A stretch of DNA of 64,000 nucleotides from Nemertoderma westbladi (lineage: Eukaryota; Xenacoelomorpha; Nemertodermatida; Nemertodermatidae). Position numbers and translations under genes: made by a program. This document shows positions 1 to 10,653 of the stretch, one piece after another (position 1 is the first letter of the stretch; each line of letters opens with the position of its first letter). The notes beneath the pieces were generated by a model. That model saw only the letters and a program-made list of their open reading frames with translations. It was not told the DNA's origin and ran no database searches. The stretch lies in contig JAUCBJ010001179.1 of assembly GCA_032718475.1 (NCBI GenBank), forward strand, positions 62,001-126,000, in the 5' to 3' direction.

Positions 1-418
1 TTTAAAGTATTTTTTATTGAAAAAGCAGACATAACTATTCCCAGTCCGTTTCTGTAACATTTAGAGAAAAGTTAATTTGTGATACTTCTTTTAGTGTTAA
101 ATTAACAGCAGATTCCAAATTCAGTAACCGTTTTTACATATGATTTGTAGTTCTCGCGATATTTCGGTTCAAACACAACGTTTTTTGATATTTTACGAGA
201 TTTAAAGTATTTTTTATTGAAAAAGCAGACATAACTATTCCCAGTCCGTTTCTGTAACATTTAGAGAAAAGGTAACTTGTGATACTTCTTTTAGTGTTAA
301 ATTAACAGCAGATTCCAAATACAGTAACCGTTTTTACATATGATTTGTAGTTCTCGCGATATTTGGGTTCAAACACAACGTTTTTTGATATTTTACGAGA
401 TTTAAAGTATTTTTTATT
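1..418. repeat. 200-bp satellite, left edge of window
   Basis: Two 200-bp units and the start of a third; the phrase TTTAAAGTATTTTTTATTG recurs at 1, 201 and 401. The third unit is cut after about 18 bases and joins directly to the 3' flank of exon D copy 1, so the hairpin and about 550 bp of flank present at the other copies are missing. The array probably continues left of the window. Confidence 0.95.
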
Positions 419-644
419 CGACCTAAATTGAACTAAAATCAGCCAGATGTCCGTCCATTAACTACATATATTTTTTAATAATCGGTATGAAATAATTACA
501 AAAGTTAATAAAGCTAACAAAATAATAAATATACAAACTAGATAAATAAATGCTGTATCACAACACAATTCCGCCTCTTTCTTCAAGTCTTGCTGTTTAT
601 GGTAACCAGCTGACGGCGGCCAGACAATTCTTAGGTAACCATAA

Positions 645-912
645 TTAGCTCCGGACCAACAACCTAACAGTTCCTCTTAGTCTCTTCAACAATCGGACCA
701 CTTTATCATGGCCCATCCCGTGTAGACTCTTCCCGTTAACCGCGAGTATCTGGTTCCCCCGTCTCAATCTACCGTCGTCCACTGCCGCCCCCTTCGCGTA
801 GACTGTCTTTACGTAGATAGGGAGGTTACCATGGGGACTGCCGTAACCGCCCACAATAGAGAATCCCAGACCCTGGGAACCCCGCTGGAGAGTTACCGTG
901 GTAACCAAATCA
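645..912 (-). CDS. Exon D copy 1: duplicated C-terminal PDZ exon
   Basis: Encodes a complete class I PDZ domain, 89 codons ending in TAA at 645-647. Visible features are the carboxylate-binding loop QGLGFSIVGG, the PHGNLPIYVKTV strand region, the AAVDDGRLRRGNQILAVNG segment, and a His at helix B position 1 (GHDKVV). It matches the last PDZ domain of MPDZ/PATJ, which also ends at the protein C-terminus. The acceptor is TTTTCAG followed by TGATTTG (phase 2), the same as at the gene-linked copy at 43420-43687. The protein is identical to that copy. There is no start codon, so it is an internal or terminal exon. Whether any transcript reaches it, about 43 kb downstream of the gene-linked copy, is unknown. 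Confidence 0.75.
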
Positions 913-1034
913 CTGAAAATAAAAGTTAGTTATATTATATTTGATTTAACGAAAACTACAGAACCTAAAAGGTTATTAAGACCAAGATGTTGCGATCAGT
1001 GACGATCTGATAAAAAAAAAGAAATTCAACTGAC

Positions 1035-1122
1035 CCAGAATTTAACTGTTCGTGTTGTTTCTCAATATTGTCCAACTCCATCGTATCTTGACTTGACTGA
1101 CTAACTTCTGTTGTTTTTGATT
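1035..1122 (-). CDS. Exon C copy 1: acidic linker exon
   Basis: An 88-bp exon with acceptor TTTCGCAG and donor GG|GTCAGT. It enters in phase 1 and leaves in phase 2, exactly as needed to feed exon D. It encodes a polar, probably disordered linker that includes SQSSQDTMELDNIEKQ. It is identical to the gene-linked exon at 43809-43896. Confidence 0.6.
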
Positions 1123-1570
1123 CTGCGAAATGAAATAGAAACAAATAAAATAGTCATATAGAAATTCACACAACTTCTTAGGAAGCCAACCACTTACACG
1201 AAATTATAAAGAAAGTCAATTAAATGAATACTGGATATAAACAAATAACTATGTTTATGACTTATTGCTGTTTGTATTGCGTGTGTGTGTGTATGCCGAG
1301 TGTTTGTGGCTGTGGCATAGCGCGGCCTTCCAGTAAGTAGGCCGAGTTAATATACAATTAATTTACATTTTAGAATGATAATCAACTAATAAACAAACAG
1401 CTGGGAAGCAGCACTACAAACTCGGATCGATTACTTTTTCCGTGTAATATATTTATAGCTTTATCAAAACCGGCAGTATAGGCCTACAGTGCCGCGCAAT
1501 TACTGTGAAATGTTAAACAGTTTAGGATTCATTGAGTCAGCAAACATAAATAAATATTTAACATATAAAC
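1123..1570. other. Intron between exon C and exon B remnant, copy 1
   Basis: AT-rich sequence with a short (GT)n tract near 1280 and no further open exon that I can support. It is nearly identical in the other cassettes. Confidence 0.5.
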
Positions 1571-1608
1571 CTGAAGGTAGGCCTGTAGGTGATTCCTCTT
1601 TGTAGTAT
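1571..1608 (-). pseudogene. Exon B remnant, copy 1
   Basis: Only the last 38 bp of exon B remain, coding for YYKEESPTGLPS with donor CAG|GTTTAT. On its upstream side it meets CCTAGGGA. A CCTAG acceptor there would enter in phase 0 (GGA TAC TAC AAA), which matches the phase-0 donor of segment X. It may be a broken exon or a short new one. Confidence 0.5.
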
Positions 1609-1780
1609 CCCTAGGCCACGGATTCCAGAGGGGAGGACCACATTAATTCAGTCATTCTAGAACACCGACCCTGGGAATTGTATAATAATAAAATAATATA
1701 ATAATATACATTGACTTTATCTAGTTCAGTTAGTTAATCTCAATCACAAAATAATAATATACACACTCATAATGAATTAC

Positions 1781-1898
1781 CTTTGTAACAATAATTGTCT
1801 GTCCCAACTCTTTAATATTATTAAATTGCAAATGGCCGGCCGGTAATTCTTGTAAGGAATCCTGGAGAATGGACGGCTTCTTTATAATAATGCAGATA
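1781..1898 (-). CDS. Putative exon X, copy 1 (unrecognised)
   Basis: A 118-bp open segment between a possible acceptor (GAATAG at 1899-1904) and a good donor, ACAAAG|GTAATT. Read from the acceptor it enters in phase 2 and leaves in phase 0, coding for 39 residues that include KKPSILQDSLQELPAGHLQF and end in KELGQTIIVTK. There is no ATG and an in-frame stop lies just upstream, so a 5' exon would be needed. I do not recognise the protein. The exon call rests on open frame, GC content higher than the surroundings, and splice signals. Confidence 0.35.
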
Positions 1899-2535
1899 CT
1901 ATTCGTGAATAAAAACCAAACTGAACTCTATAAGTAATAAGTTAAACCAGACCACCGCACCGAGTGAATTATTACAACAAAGCGAAAGTGTTAAAAGTTT
2001 AAAGAAAGTTTAAAGTGATAGAATTTGTGCGGAGCTATATTAATATATTTTCGTTGTCTATAACACAACAAAGGTAACAAGTGTCTGGCCATTGACCTAC
2101 AATGGAACTCACAACCACCCAACCCACCCACACAATGAACGAAGCAGAGTACGTTGTATGACAGCCCGCCAGGCTGGCGCCTCCTACAACTAACATGCAC
2201 ACGCAGCTCGGCCACCTTGGCAATATTGGTTGTAAAATTCTGTTGTAAATATTTTCGAAGTCAATAAATAATTACACTTGAAATGCACTGTAGAGGGGTG
2301 GGGAGGTGTTACCGATGTCGCCCGGTGAATCTGAGCGTTTTTGGTGATCATTTCCTTAAAACATATTTTTTAAGCTCTATCTCGTGGTGTCGGTTAGAAC
2401 GCGCGAAAGCGAAAATCGATGGTCATTTTTGAAAAAAATCGGAAGTTATTTGACAAAATGATGGCTAATTTTGGGAAGGGCTTTTGTGTTGGCAATCCAA
2501 TTTAAATGAAAGGTGTTCTTCGGATAATTTGAATT
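1899..2535. other. Unassigned spacer upstream of X, copy 1
   Basis: Non-repetitive sequence shared by the units. On the minus strand it holds a pyrimidine run ending CCCCTCTACAG, a strong acceptor-like site near 2290, and a hairpin CGCCAGGCTGGCG near 2169. Open frames here are not kept between copies because of indels, so I do not call a protein. It may be a promoter, an untranslated exon or inert. Confidence 0.4.
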
Positions 2536-2763
2536 AATAACGAGTGCCTTACATAACGGCGCAGTGCACTTAAAAACGAGTGCACTGCATAACGGCGCAG
2601 TGCACTTAATAACGAGTGCCCTACATAACGGCGCAATGCACTTAATAACGAGTGCCCTACATAACGGCACAGTGCACTTTATAACGGCGCAGTGCACTTC
2701 ATAAAGGTGTAGTGCACTTCATAAAGGTGTTAGTAATGCACTTCATAACGATGCAGTGCACTA
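2536..2763. repeat. 36-bp GTGCAC repeat, copy 1
   Basis: About six units built on AACGAGTGCCCTACATAACG followed by GCACAGTGCACTTAAT. It is rich in the palindrome GTGCAC and ends in shorter TTCATAAAGGTGTAGTGCAC units. Confidence 0.85.
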
Positions 2764-5378
2764 AATGTTATATGCTTTTCTATATGCTATGATATATGTT
2801 ATATGTTATGCTATAGTACATGCTATGCTATATGCTATTCTATATGCTATGCTATATGTTATATGCTATAAGCTATATGTTATATGTTATGCTATAGTAC
2901 ATGCTATGCTATATGCTTTATGCTATATGCTATATGCTATGCTGTAAGCTATATGCTATACTATATGCTATGCTATATGCTATATGTTATATGTTATGCT
3001 ATAGTACATGCTATGCTATATGCTTTATGTTATATGCTATATGCTATATGCTATATGCTATGCTATATGCGATTTGCTATAAGCTATATGTTATATGTTA
3101 TGCTATAGTACATGCTATGCTATATGCTTTATGCTATATGCTATGTTATATGCTATTCTATATGCTATGCTATATGCTATGCTATGCTATATGCTATGCT
3201 ATATGCTATGCTATATGCTATGCTATATGCTATGCTATATGCTATGCTATATGCTATGCTATATGCTATGCTATATGCTATGCTATACGCTATGCTATAC
3301 GCTATGCTATGCTATATGCTATGCTATATGCTATGCTATATGCTATGCTATATGCTATGCTATATGCTATGCTATATGCTATGCTATATGCTATGCTATA
3401 TGCTATGCTATATGCTATGCTATATGCTATGCTATGCTATGCTATGCTATGCTATGCTATGCTATGCTATGCTATGCTATGCTATATGCTATGCTATATG
3501 CTATGCTATACGCTATGCTATACGCTATGCTATGCTATATGCTATGCTATATGCTATGCTATATGCTATGCTATATGCTATGCTATATGCTATGCTATAT
3601 GCTATGCTATATGCTATGCTATATTCTATGCTATATGCTATGCTATATGCTATGCTATGCTATGCTATGCTATGCTATGCTATGCTATGCTATGCTATGC
3701 TATGATATGATATGCTATGTTATGCTATGCTATGCTATGCTATGCTATGCTATGCTATGCTATGCTATGCTATGCTATGCTATGCTATGCTATGCTATGA
3801 TATGATATGCTATGCTTTGCTATGCTATGCTATGCTATGCTATGATATGATATGCTATGTTATGCTATGCTCTGCTATGCTATGTTATGCTATGCTATGC
3901 TATGCTATGCTTTGCTATGCTATGCTATGCTATGCTATGCTATGCTATGCTATGCTATGCTATGCTATGCTATGCTATGCTATGCTATGATATGATATGC
4001 TATGTTATGCTATGCTCTGCTATGCTATGTTATGCTATGCTATGCTATGCTATGCTTTGCTATGCTATGCTATGCTATGCTATGCTATGCTATGCTATGC
4101 TATGCTATGATATGCTATGCTATGCTATGCTATGCTATGCTACGCTATGCTATGCTATGCTATGCTATGCTATGCTATGCTATGATATGCTATGCTATGC
4201 TATGCTATGCTATGATATGATATGATATGTTATGCTATGCTATGCTATGCTATGCTATGCTATGCTATGCTATGCTATGCTATGATATGATATGCTATGC
4301 TTTGCTATGCTATGCTATGCTATGCTATGATATGATATGCTATGTTATGCTATGCTATGCTCTGCTATGCTATGTTATGCTATGCTTTGCTATGCTATGC
4401 TATGCTATGCTATGATATGATATGCTATGCTTTGCTATGCTATGCTATGCTATGCTATGATATGATATGCTATGTTATGCTATGCTCTGCTATGCTATGT
4501 TATGCTATGCTATGCTATGCTATGCTTTGCTATGCTATGCTATGCTATGCTATGCTATGCTATGCTATGCTATGCTATGCTATGCTATGCTATGCTATGC
4601 TATGCTATGCTATGCTATGCTATGCTATGATATGATATGCTATGTTATGCTATGCTCTGCTATGCTATGTTATGCTATGCTATGCTATGCTATGCTTTGC
4701 TATGCTATGCTATGCTATGCTATGCTATGCTATGCTATGCTATGATATGCTATGCTATGCTATGCTATGCTATGCTATGCTATGCTATGCTATGCTATGC
4801 TATGCTATGATATGATATGATATGTTATGCTATGCTATGCTATGCTATGCTATGCTATGCTATGCTATGCTATGATATGATATGCTATGCTTTGCTATGC
4901 TATGCTATGCTATGCTATGATATGATATGCTATGTTATGCTATGCTATGCTCTGCTATGCTATGTTATGCTATGCTTTGCTATGCTATGCTATGCTATGC
5001 TATGATATGATATGCTATGTTATGCTATGCTATGCTCTGCTATGCTATGTTATGCTATGCTATGCTATGCTATGCTTTGCTATGCTATGCTATGCATGCT
5101 ATGCTATGCTATGCTATGCTATGCTATGCTATGCTATGCTATGCTATGCTATGCTATGCTATGCTATGCTATGCTATGCTATGATATGCTATGCTATGTT
5201 ATGCTATGCTATGCTATGCTATGTTATGCTATGCTATGCTATGCTATGCTTTGCTATGCTATGCTATGCTACGCTATGCTATGCTATGCTATGCTATGCT
5301 ATGATATGCTATGCTATGCTATGCTATGCTATGCTATGCTATGCTATGCTATGCTATGCTATGCTATGTTATGTTTGT
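2764..5378. repeat. TATGC / TATATGCTATGC array, copy 1
   Basis: Begins as mixed TATATGC and TATGTTATATG words, becomes a regular TATATGCTATGC 12-mer, then an almost pure TATGC pentamer from about 3640. Variants GATATGATATG, CTTTGC and CTCTGC recur together, for example the CTCTGC variant at 3869 and 4014. The plus strand has no stop codon in any frame, which creates long false reading frames of the type MLCYA. Confidence 0.95.
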
Positions 5379-7146
5379 CAAAATGTCATTTTGAAATTTT
5401 GACATGTCATTTTGCAAAAATGTCATTTTCAAAATGAAATTATGAAATGTCATTTTGTCAAAATGTCAATGTGTCAATATGTCACTTTCAAATTGACACT
5501 TTGACATGTCTTTTTGTCAAAATGTCACTTTCGAATTGACATTTTGATGTGTCATTTTGCCAAAATGTCACTTTCAAATTGACACTTTGACATGTCTTTT
5601 TGTGAAAATGTCACTTTCGAATTGACATTTTGACATGTCATTTTGCCAAAATGTCACTTTCGAATAGACATTTTGACATGTCATTTTGCCAACATGTCAC
5701 TTTCAAATTGACATTTTGATGTGTCATTTTGCCAAAATGTCACTTTCAAATTGACACTTTGACATGTCTTTTTGTGAAAATGTCACTTTCGAATTGACAT
5801 TTTGACATGTCATTTTGCCAAAATGTCACTTTCGAATAGACATTTTGACATGTCATTTTGCCAACATGTCACTTTCAAATTGACATTTTGACATGTCATT
5901 TTGCCAAAATGTCACTTTCAAATTGACAGTTTGACATGTCATTTTGTCAAAATGTCACTTTCAAATTGACACTTTGACATGTCATTTTGCCAAAATGTCA
6001 CTTTCAAATTGACATTTTGACATGTCATTTTGCCAAAATGTCACTTTCGAATTGACATTTTGACATGTCATTTTGCCAAAATGTCACTTTCGAATAGACA
6101 TGTTGACATGTCATTATGCCAACATGTCACTTTCAAATTGACACTTTAACATGTCATTTTGCCAAAATGTCAATGTGTCAAAATGTCACTTGACATGTCA
6201 TTTTGCCAAAATGTCACTTTCAAATTGACATTTTGACATGTCATTTTGCCAAAATGTCACTTTCGAATTGACATTTTGACATGTCATTTTGCCAAAATGT
6301 CACTTTCGAATTGACATTTTGACATGTCATTTTGCCAAAATGTCAATGTGTCAAAATGTCACTTGACATGTCATTTTGCCAAAATGTCACTTTCGAATAG
6401 ACATTTTGACATGTCATTTTGCCAACATGTCACTTTCAAATTGACACTTTAACATGTCATTTTGCAAAAATGTCAGTTTCAAGTTGACATTTTGACATGT
6501 CATTTTGCCAAAATGTCACTTTCGAATTGACATTTTGACATGTCATTTTGCCAAAACGTCAATGTGTCAATATGTCACTTTCAAATTGACAGTTTGACAT
6601 GTCATTGTTTCAAAAAGTCACTTTCAAATTGACACTTTGACTTGTCATTTTGCCAAAATGTCACTTTCAAATTGATATTTTGACATGTCATTTTGCCAAA
6701 ATGTCACTTTCGAATTGACATTTTGACATGTCATTTTGCCAAAATGTTACTTACGAATAGACATTTTGACATGTCATTTTGCCAACATGTCACTTTCATA
6801 TTGACATTTTGACATGTCATTTTGCCAAAATGTAACTTTCAAATTGACACTTTAACATGTCACTTTCGAATTGACATTTAGGACATGTCATTTTGCCAAA
6901 ATGTAACTTTCGAATTGACATTTTGACATGTCATTTTGTCAAAATGTCAATGTGTCAATATGTCACTTTCAAATTGACAGTTTGACATGTCATTTTGTCA
7001 AAATGTCACTTTCAAATTGACATTATGACATGTCATTTTGCCAAAATGTCATTTTCAAATTGACATTTTGACAGGTAATTTTGCCAAAAAGTCACTTTCG
7101 AATTGACATTTTGACATGTCATTATGTCAAAATGTCATTTTTAAAA
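5379..7146. repeat. 43-bp quasi-palindromic TGACATGTCA array, copy 1
   Basis: About 40 units of roughly 43 bp containing the palindromes TGACATGTCA and ATTTTGCCAAAAT and a CTTTCAAATTGACA spacer. Single strands can fold on themselves at many points. The right end passes into the 200-bp satellite near 7147. Confidence 0.9.
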
Positions 7147-8399
7147 AGCAAACATAACTATTCCCAGTCCGTTTCTGTAACATTTAGAGAAAAGTTCACT
7201 TGTGATACTTCTTTTAGTGTTAAATTAACAGCAGATTCCAAATACAGTAACCGTTTTTACATATGATTTGTAGTTCTCGCGATATTTGGGTTCAAACACA
7301 ACGTTTTTTGATATTTTACGAGATTTAAAGTATTTTTTATTGAAAAAGCAGACATAACTATTCCCAGTCCGTTTCTGTAACATTTAGAGAAAAGGTAACT
7401 TGTGATACTTCTTTTAGTGTTAAATTAACAGCAGATTCCAAATACAGTAACCGTTTTTACATATGATTTGTAGTTCTCGCGATATTTGGGTTCAAACACA
7501 ACGTTTTTTGATATTTTACGAGATTTAAAGTATTTTTTATTGAAAAAGCAGACATAACTATTCCCAGTCCGTTTCTGTAACATTTAGAGAAAAGGTAACT
7601 TGTGATACTTCTTTTAGTGTTAAATTAACAGCAGATTCCAAATACAGTAACCGTTTTTACATATGATTTGTAGTTCTCGCGATATTTGGGTTCAAACACA
7701 ACGTTTTTTGATATTTTACGAGATTTAAAGTATTTTTTATTGAAAAAGCAGACATAACTATTCCCAGTCCGTTTCTGTAACATTTAGAGAAAAGTTAACT
7801 TGTGATACTTCTTTTAGTGTTAAATTAACAGCAGATTCCAAATTCAGTAACCGTTTTTACATATGATTTGTAGTTCTCGCGATATTTGGGTTCAAACACA
7901 ACGTTTTTTGATATTTTACGAGATTTAAAGTATTTTTTATTGAAAAAGCAGACATAACTATTCCCAGTCCGTTTCTGTAACATTTAGAGAAAAGGTAACT
8001 TGTGATACTTCTTTTAGTGTTAAATTAACAGCAGATTCCAAATACAGTAACCGTTTTTACATATGATTTGTAGTTCTCGCGATATTTCGGTTCAAACACA
8101 ACGTTTTTTGATATTTTACGAGATTTAAAGTATTTTTTATTGAAAAAGCAGACATAACTATTCCCAGTCCGTTTCTGTAACATTTAGAGAAAAGGTAACT
8201 TGTGATACTTCTTTTAGTGTTAAATTAACAGCAGATTCCAAATACAGTAACCGTTTTTACATATGATTTGTAGTTCTCGCGATATTTGGGTTCAAACACA
8301 ACGTTTTTTGATATTTTACGAGATTTAAAGTATTTTTTATTGAAAAAGCAGACATAACTGTTCCGAGTCCGTTTCTGTAACATTTAGAGAAAAGGTAAC
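7147..8399. repeat. 200-bp satellite array, unit 1
   Basis: About six units with an exact 200-bp period (AGATTTAAAG at 7321, 7521, 7721, 7921, 8121 and 8321). Each unit has TTCTCGCGATATTT and TTCCCAGTCCGTTTCTG. The array ends where GGTAACTTG becomes GGTAACTACTG at the hairpin element. Confidence 0.95.
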
Positions 8400-8401
8400 T
8401 A

Positions 8402-8492
8402 CTGTTCAATTTATTTTATAACGCTCTATAATCTTTTATTAAATAATTGAGCAATAAATAAGTACAGTAGTGTTACAAAATAAATTGAACTG
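8402..8492. mobile_element. 91-bp hairpin (MITE-like) element
   Basis: Inverted ends CTGTTCAATTTATTTTATAA and its complement differ at two of 21 positions and are flanked by TA on both sides. That is typical of a very short non-autonomous Tc1/mariner-type element. The same element sits at the same junction in all five units. Confidence 0.6.
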
Positions 8493-8494
8493 TA

Positions 8495-9189
8495 GTATTT
8501 TACTATATTGCTTCCATAGTTACTGCAATTCAATTTACTGTACTCTTCAACTCCTGATACCGCCTTTCTCAATGTTAAATAAATTAGTGTTATCGAATAT
8601 TTATTACGTAACTAGAGAGCCTCTTAACAATATAAACTAATATTGGATATGGAGTTCCGTTATGGAATTCGCCTTGCAGACACTAAATTTGCAATAACTT
8701 TTGAGTGTTTAAATGGATTTTGCTCAAATTACTTGCAAACCTTTTCTACTTCAGTGCCCTTTTAATACTTGCAACAAAATATAACAAATTCCACAAATGA
8801 TTTTATTTTACATTTTTCGCTGTGAAAAACTAAAATCAATGCAATGATACTTTTTTTCCCTATAGGAAAAAAGTGCAACTTTTTCTCCCGATATTGGGGT
8901 AAATTCAAGTGAAAATGTAACAATTTAAGAATAAAAACTGTAAGGTTTTCGTATCCACGGAATCGACCTAAATTGAACTAAAATCAGCCAGATGTCCGTC
9001 CATTAACTACATATATTTTTTAATAATCGGTATGAAATAATTACAAAAGTTAATAAAGCTAACAAAATAATAAATATACAAACTAGATAAATAAATACTG
9101 TATCACAACACAATTCCGCCTCTTTCTTCAAGTCTTGCTGTTTATGGTAACCAGCTGACGGCGGCCAGACAATTCTTAGGTAACCATAA
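8495..9189. other. 3' flank of exon D copy 2
   Basis: AT-rich sequence between the hairpin and the stop codon of exon D copy 2. On the minus strand an ATTAAA-type signal lies in the first 200 bp after the stop, and AATAAA lies at 8802-8807. It is probably 3' UTR followed by flank. No other gene seen. Confidence 0.5.
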
Positions 9190-9457
9190 TTAGCTCCGGA
9201 CCAACAACCTAACAGTTCCTCTTAGTCTCTTCAACAATCGGACCACTTTATCATGGCCCATCCCGTGTAGACTCTTCCCGTTAACCGCGAGTATCTGGTT
9301 CCCCCGTCTCAATCTACCGTCGTCCACTGCCGCCCCCTTCGCGTAGACTGTCTTTACGTAGATAGGGAGGTTACCATGGGGACTGCCGTAACCGCCCACA
9401 ATAGAGAATCCCAGACCCTCGGAACCCCGCTGGAGAGTTACCGTGGTAACCAAATCA
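9190..9457 (-). CDS. Exon D copy 2: C-terminal PDZ exon (Glu variant)
   Basis: The same 89-codon PDZ exon as at 43420-43687, with one coding change: EGLGFS replaces QGLGFS just before the ligand-binding loop (CAG to GAG). Acidic or amide residues are both normal here in the family. The acceptor TTTTCAG, the phase-2 entry and the TAA stop are intact. Confidence 0.75.
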
Positions 9458-9579
9458 CTGAAAATAAAAGTTAGTTAGATTATATTTGATTTTACGAAAA
9501 CTACCGAACCTAAAAGGTTATTAAGACCAAGATGTTGCGATCAGTGACGATCTGATAAAAAAAAAGAAATTCAACTGAC

Positions 9580-9667
9580 CCAGAATTTAACTGTTCGTGT
9601 TGTTTCTCAATATTGTCCAACTCCATCGTATCTTGACTTGACTGACTAACTTCTGTTGTTTTTGAAT
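9580..9667 (-). CDS. Exon C copy 2
   Basis: The 88-bp linker exon with acceptor CGCAG and donor GG|GTCAGT intact. The second exon base differs from the gene-linked copy, so a phase-1 join with a G would give Asp where that copy gives Glu. Confidence 0.6.
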
Positions 9668-10117
9668 CTGCGAAATGAAATAGAAACAAATAAAATAGTC
9701 ATCTAGAAATTCACACAACTTCTTAGGAAGCCAACCACTTACACGAAATTATAAAGAAAGTCAATTAAATGAATACTGGATATAAACAAATAACTATGTT
9801 TATGACTTATTGCTGTTTGTATTGCGTGTGTGTGTGTATGCCGAGTGTTTGTGGCTGTGGCATAGCGCGGCCTTCCAGTAAGTAGGCCGAGTTAATATAC
9901 AATTAATTTACATTTTAGAATGATAATCAACTAATAAACAAACAGCTGGGAAGCAGCACTACAAACTCGGATCGATTACTTTTTCCGTGTAATATATTTA
10001 TAGCTTTATCAAAACCGGCAGTATAGGCCTACAGTGCCGCGCGCAATTACTGTGAAATGTTAAACAGTTTAGGATTCATTGAGTCAGCAAACATAAATAA
10101 ATATTTAACATATAAAC
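9668..10117. other. Intron between exon C and exon B, copy 2
   Basis: AT-rich, with a short (GT)n tract near 9830. No open exon seen. Confidence 0.5.
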
Positions 10118-10314
10118 CTGAAGGTAGGCCTGTTGGTGATTCCTCTTTGTAGTATTCCTTGGCGTAATCCTGATACAGTCTCTCAAAGTCTCCCTTGTAA
10201 ACAACATCCTCAGGGTCGGCCTCACTGACAGCACCACTACCATCGGCGTTGGCTTCCCCATCCAATGGACTGTCTACAGACCCAGACAGGTCGAGCTGCA
10301 GAGACGGGGGGGTT
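10118..10314 (-). pseudogene. Exon B copy 2, 5' end replaced
   Basis: Keeps the last 197 bp of the 231-bp exon B, including the donor CAG|GTTTAT and the acidic stretch DGEANADGSGAVSEADPEDV. The parental acceptor and first codons are replaced from 10315 by unrelated sequence. Inside the retained part, a C-rich run ending GTCTCTGCAG (exon start 10295) is a plausible new acceptor in phase 0, in frame with the B protein and matching the donor of segment X. Without its original acceptor this is either a broken exon or a re-purposed one. Confidence 0.55.
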
Positions 10315-10535
10315 GAACACAAATAGACCCGAGGTGGTGAACGCGAGCTGGAGGTGGTGGGAACGGAAGGCCACGGATTCCAGAGGGGAGGACAACATTA
10401 ATTCAGTCATTCTAGAACACCGACCCTGGGAATTGTATAATAATAAAATAATATAATAATATACATTGACTTTATCTAGTTCAGTTAGTTAATCTCAATC
10501 ACAAAATAATAATATACACACTCATAATGAATTAC

Positions 10536-10653
10536 CTTTGTAACAATAATTGTCTGTCCCAACTCTTTAATATTATTAAATTGCAAATGGCCGGCCGGTA
10601 ATTCTTGTAAGGAATCCTGGAGAATGGACGGCTTCTTTATAATAATGCAGATA
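10536..10653 (-). CDS. Putative exon X, copy 2 (unrecognised)
   Basis: Same 118-bp open segment as at 1781-1898 and unchanged in sequence. It leaves in phase 0 at ACAAAG|GTAATT, 241 bp upstream of the possible phase-0 acceptor in exon B. A joined X-B'-C-D message would stay open to the PDZ stop. No start codon is present. Confidence 0.35.

Larger units (their letters stand above)
419..8963. repeat. Long tandem unit 1 (8,545 bp)
   Basis: First of five head-to-tail units, each starting at the phrase CGACCTAAATTGAAC in the 3' flank of exon D. In plus-strand order it holds exon D, exon C, a remnant of exon B, segment X, spacer, GTGCAC repeat, a long TATGC array, the 43-bp array, the 200-bp array and the hairpin element. 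Its TATGC array (2.6 kb) is the longest of the set. Confidence 0.9.

Noticed and set aside
1991-2697. Minus-strand open frames in the spacer and 36-bp repeat (for example 1991-2215, 2446-2697, 10742-10969, 11192-11479)
   Set aside because: Frames shift between copies through indels, and the repeat part is open on both strands. No recognisable protein.
3640-5378. CRISPR-like or telomeric array
   Set aside because: There are no unique spacers between repeats, and the units are not the animal telomere hexamer.
2765-5437. Many long open frames of the MLCYAMLCYA type over the TATGC arrays (also at 11547-13094, 21814-23362, 30912-31550 and 37666-38304)
   Set aside because: They arise because the repeat has no stop on the plus strand. 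The peptide simply follows the pentamer or 12-mer, all frames are open, and there is no domain or splice support.
10265-10456. 63-codon plus-strand frame over exon B copies 2 and 3
   Set aside because: It is the antisense shadow of exon B and of the sequence that replaced its 5' end.
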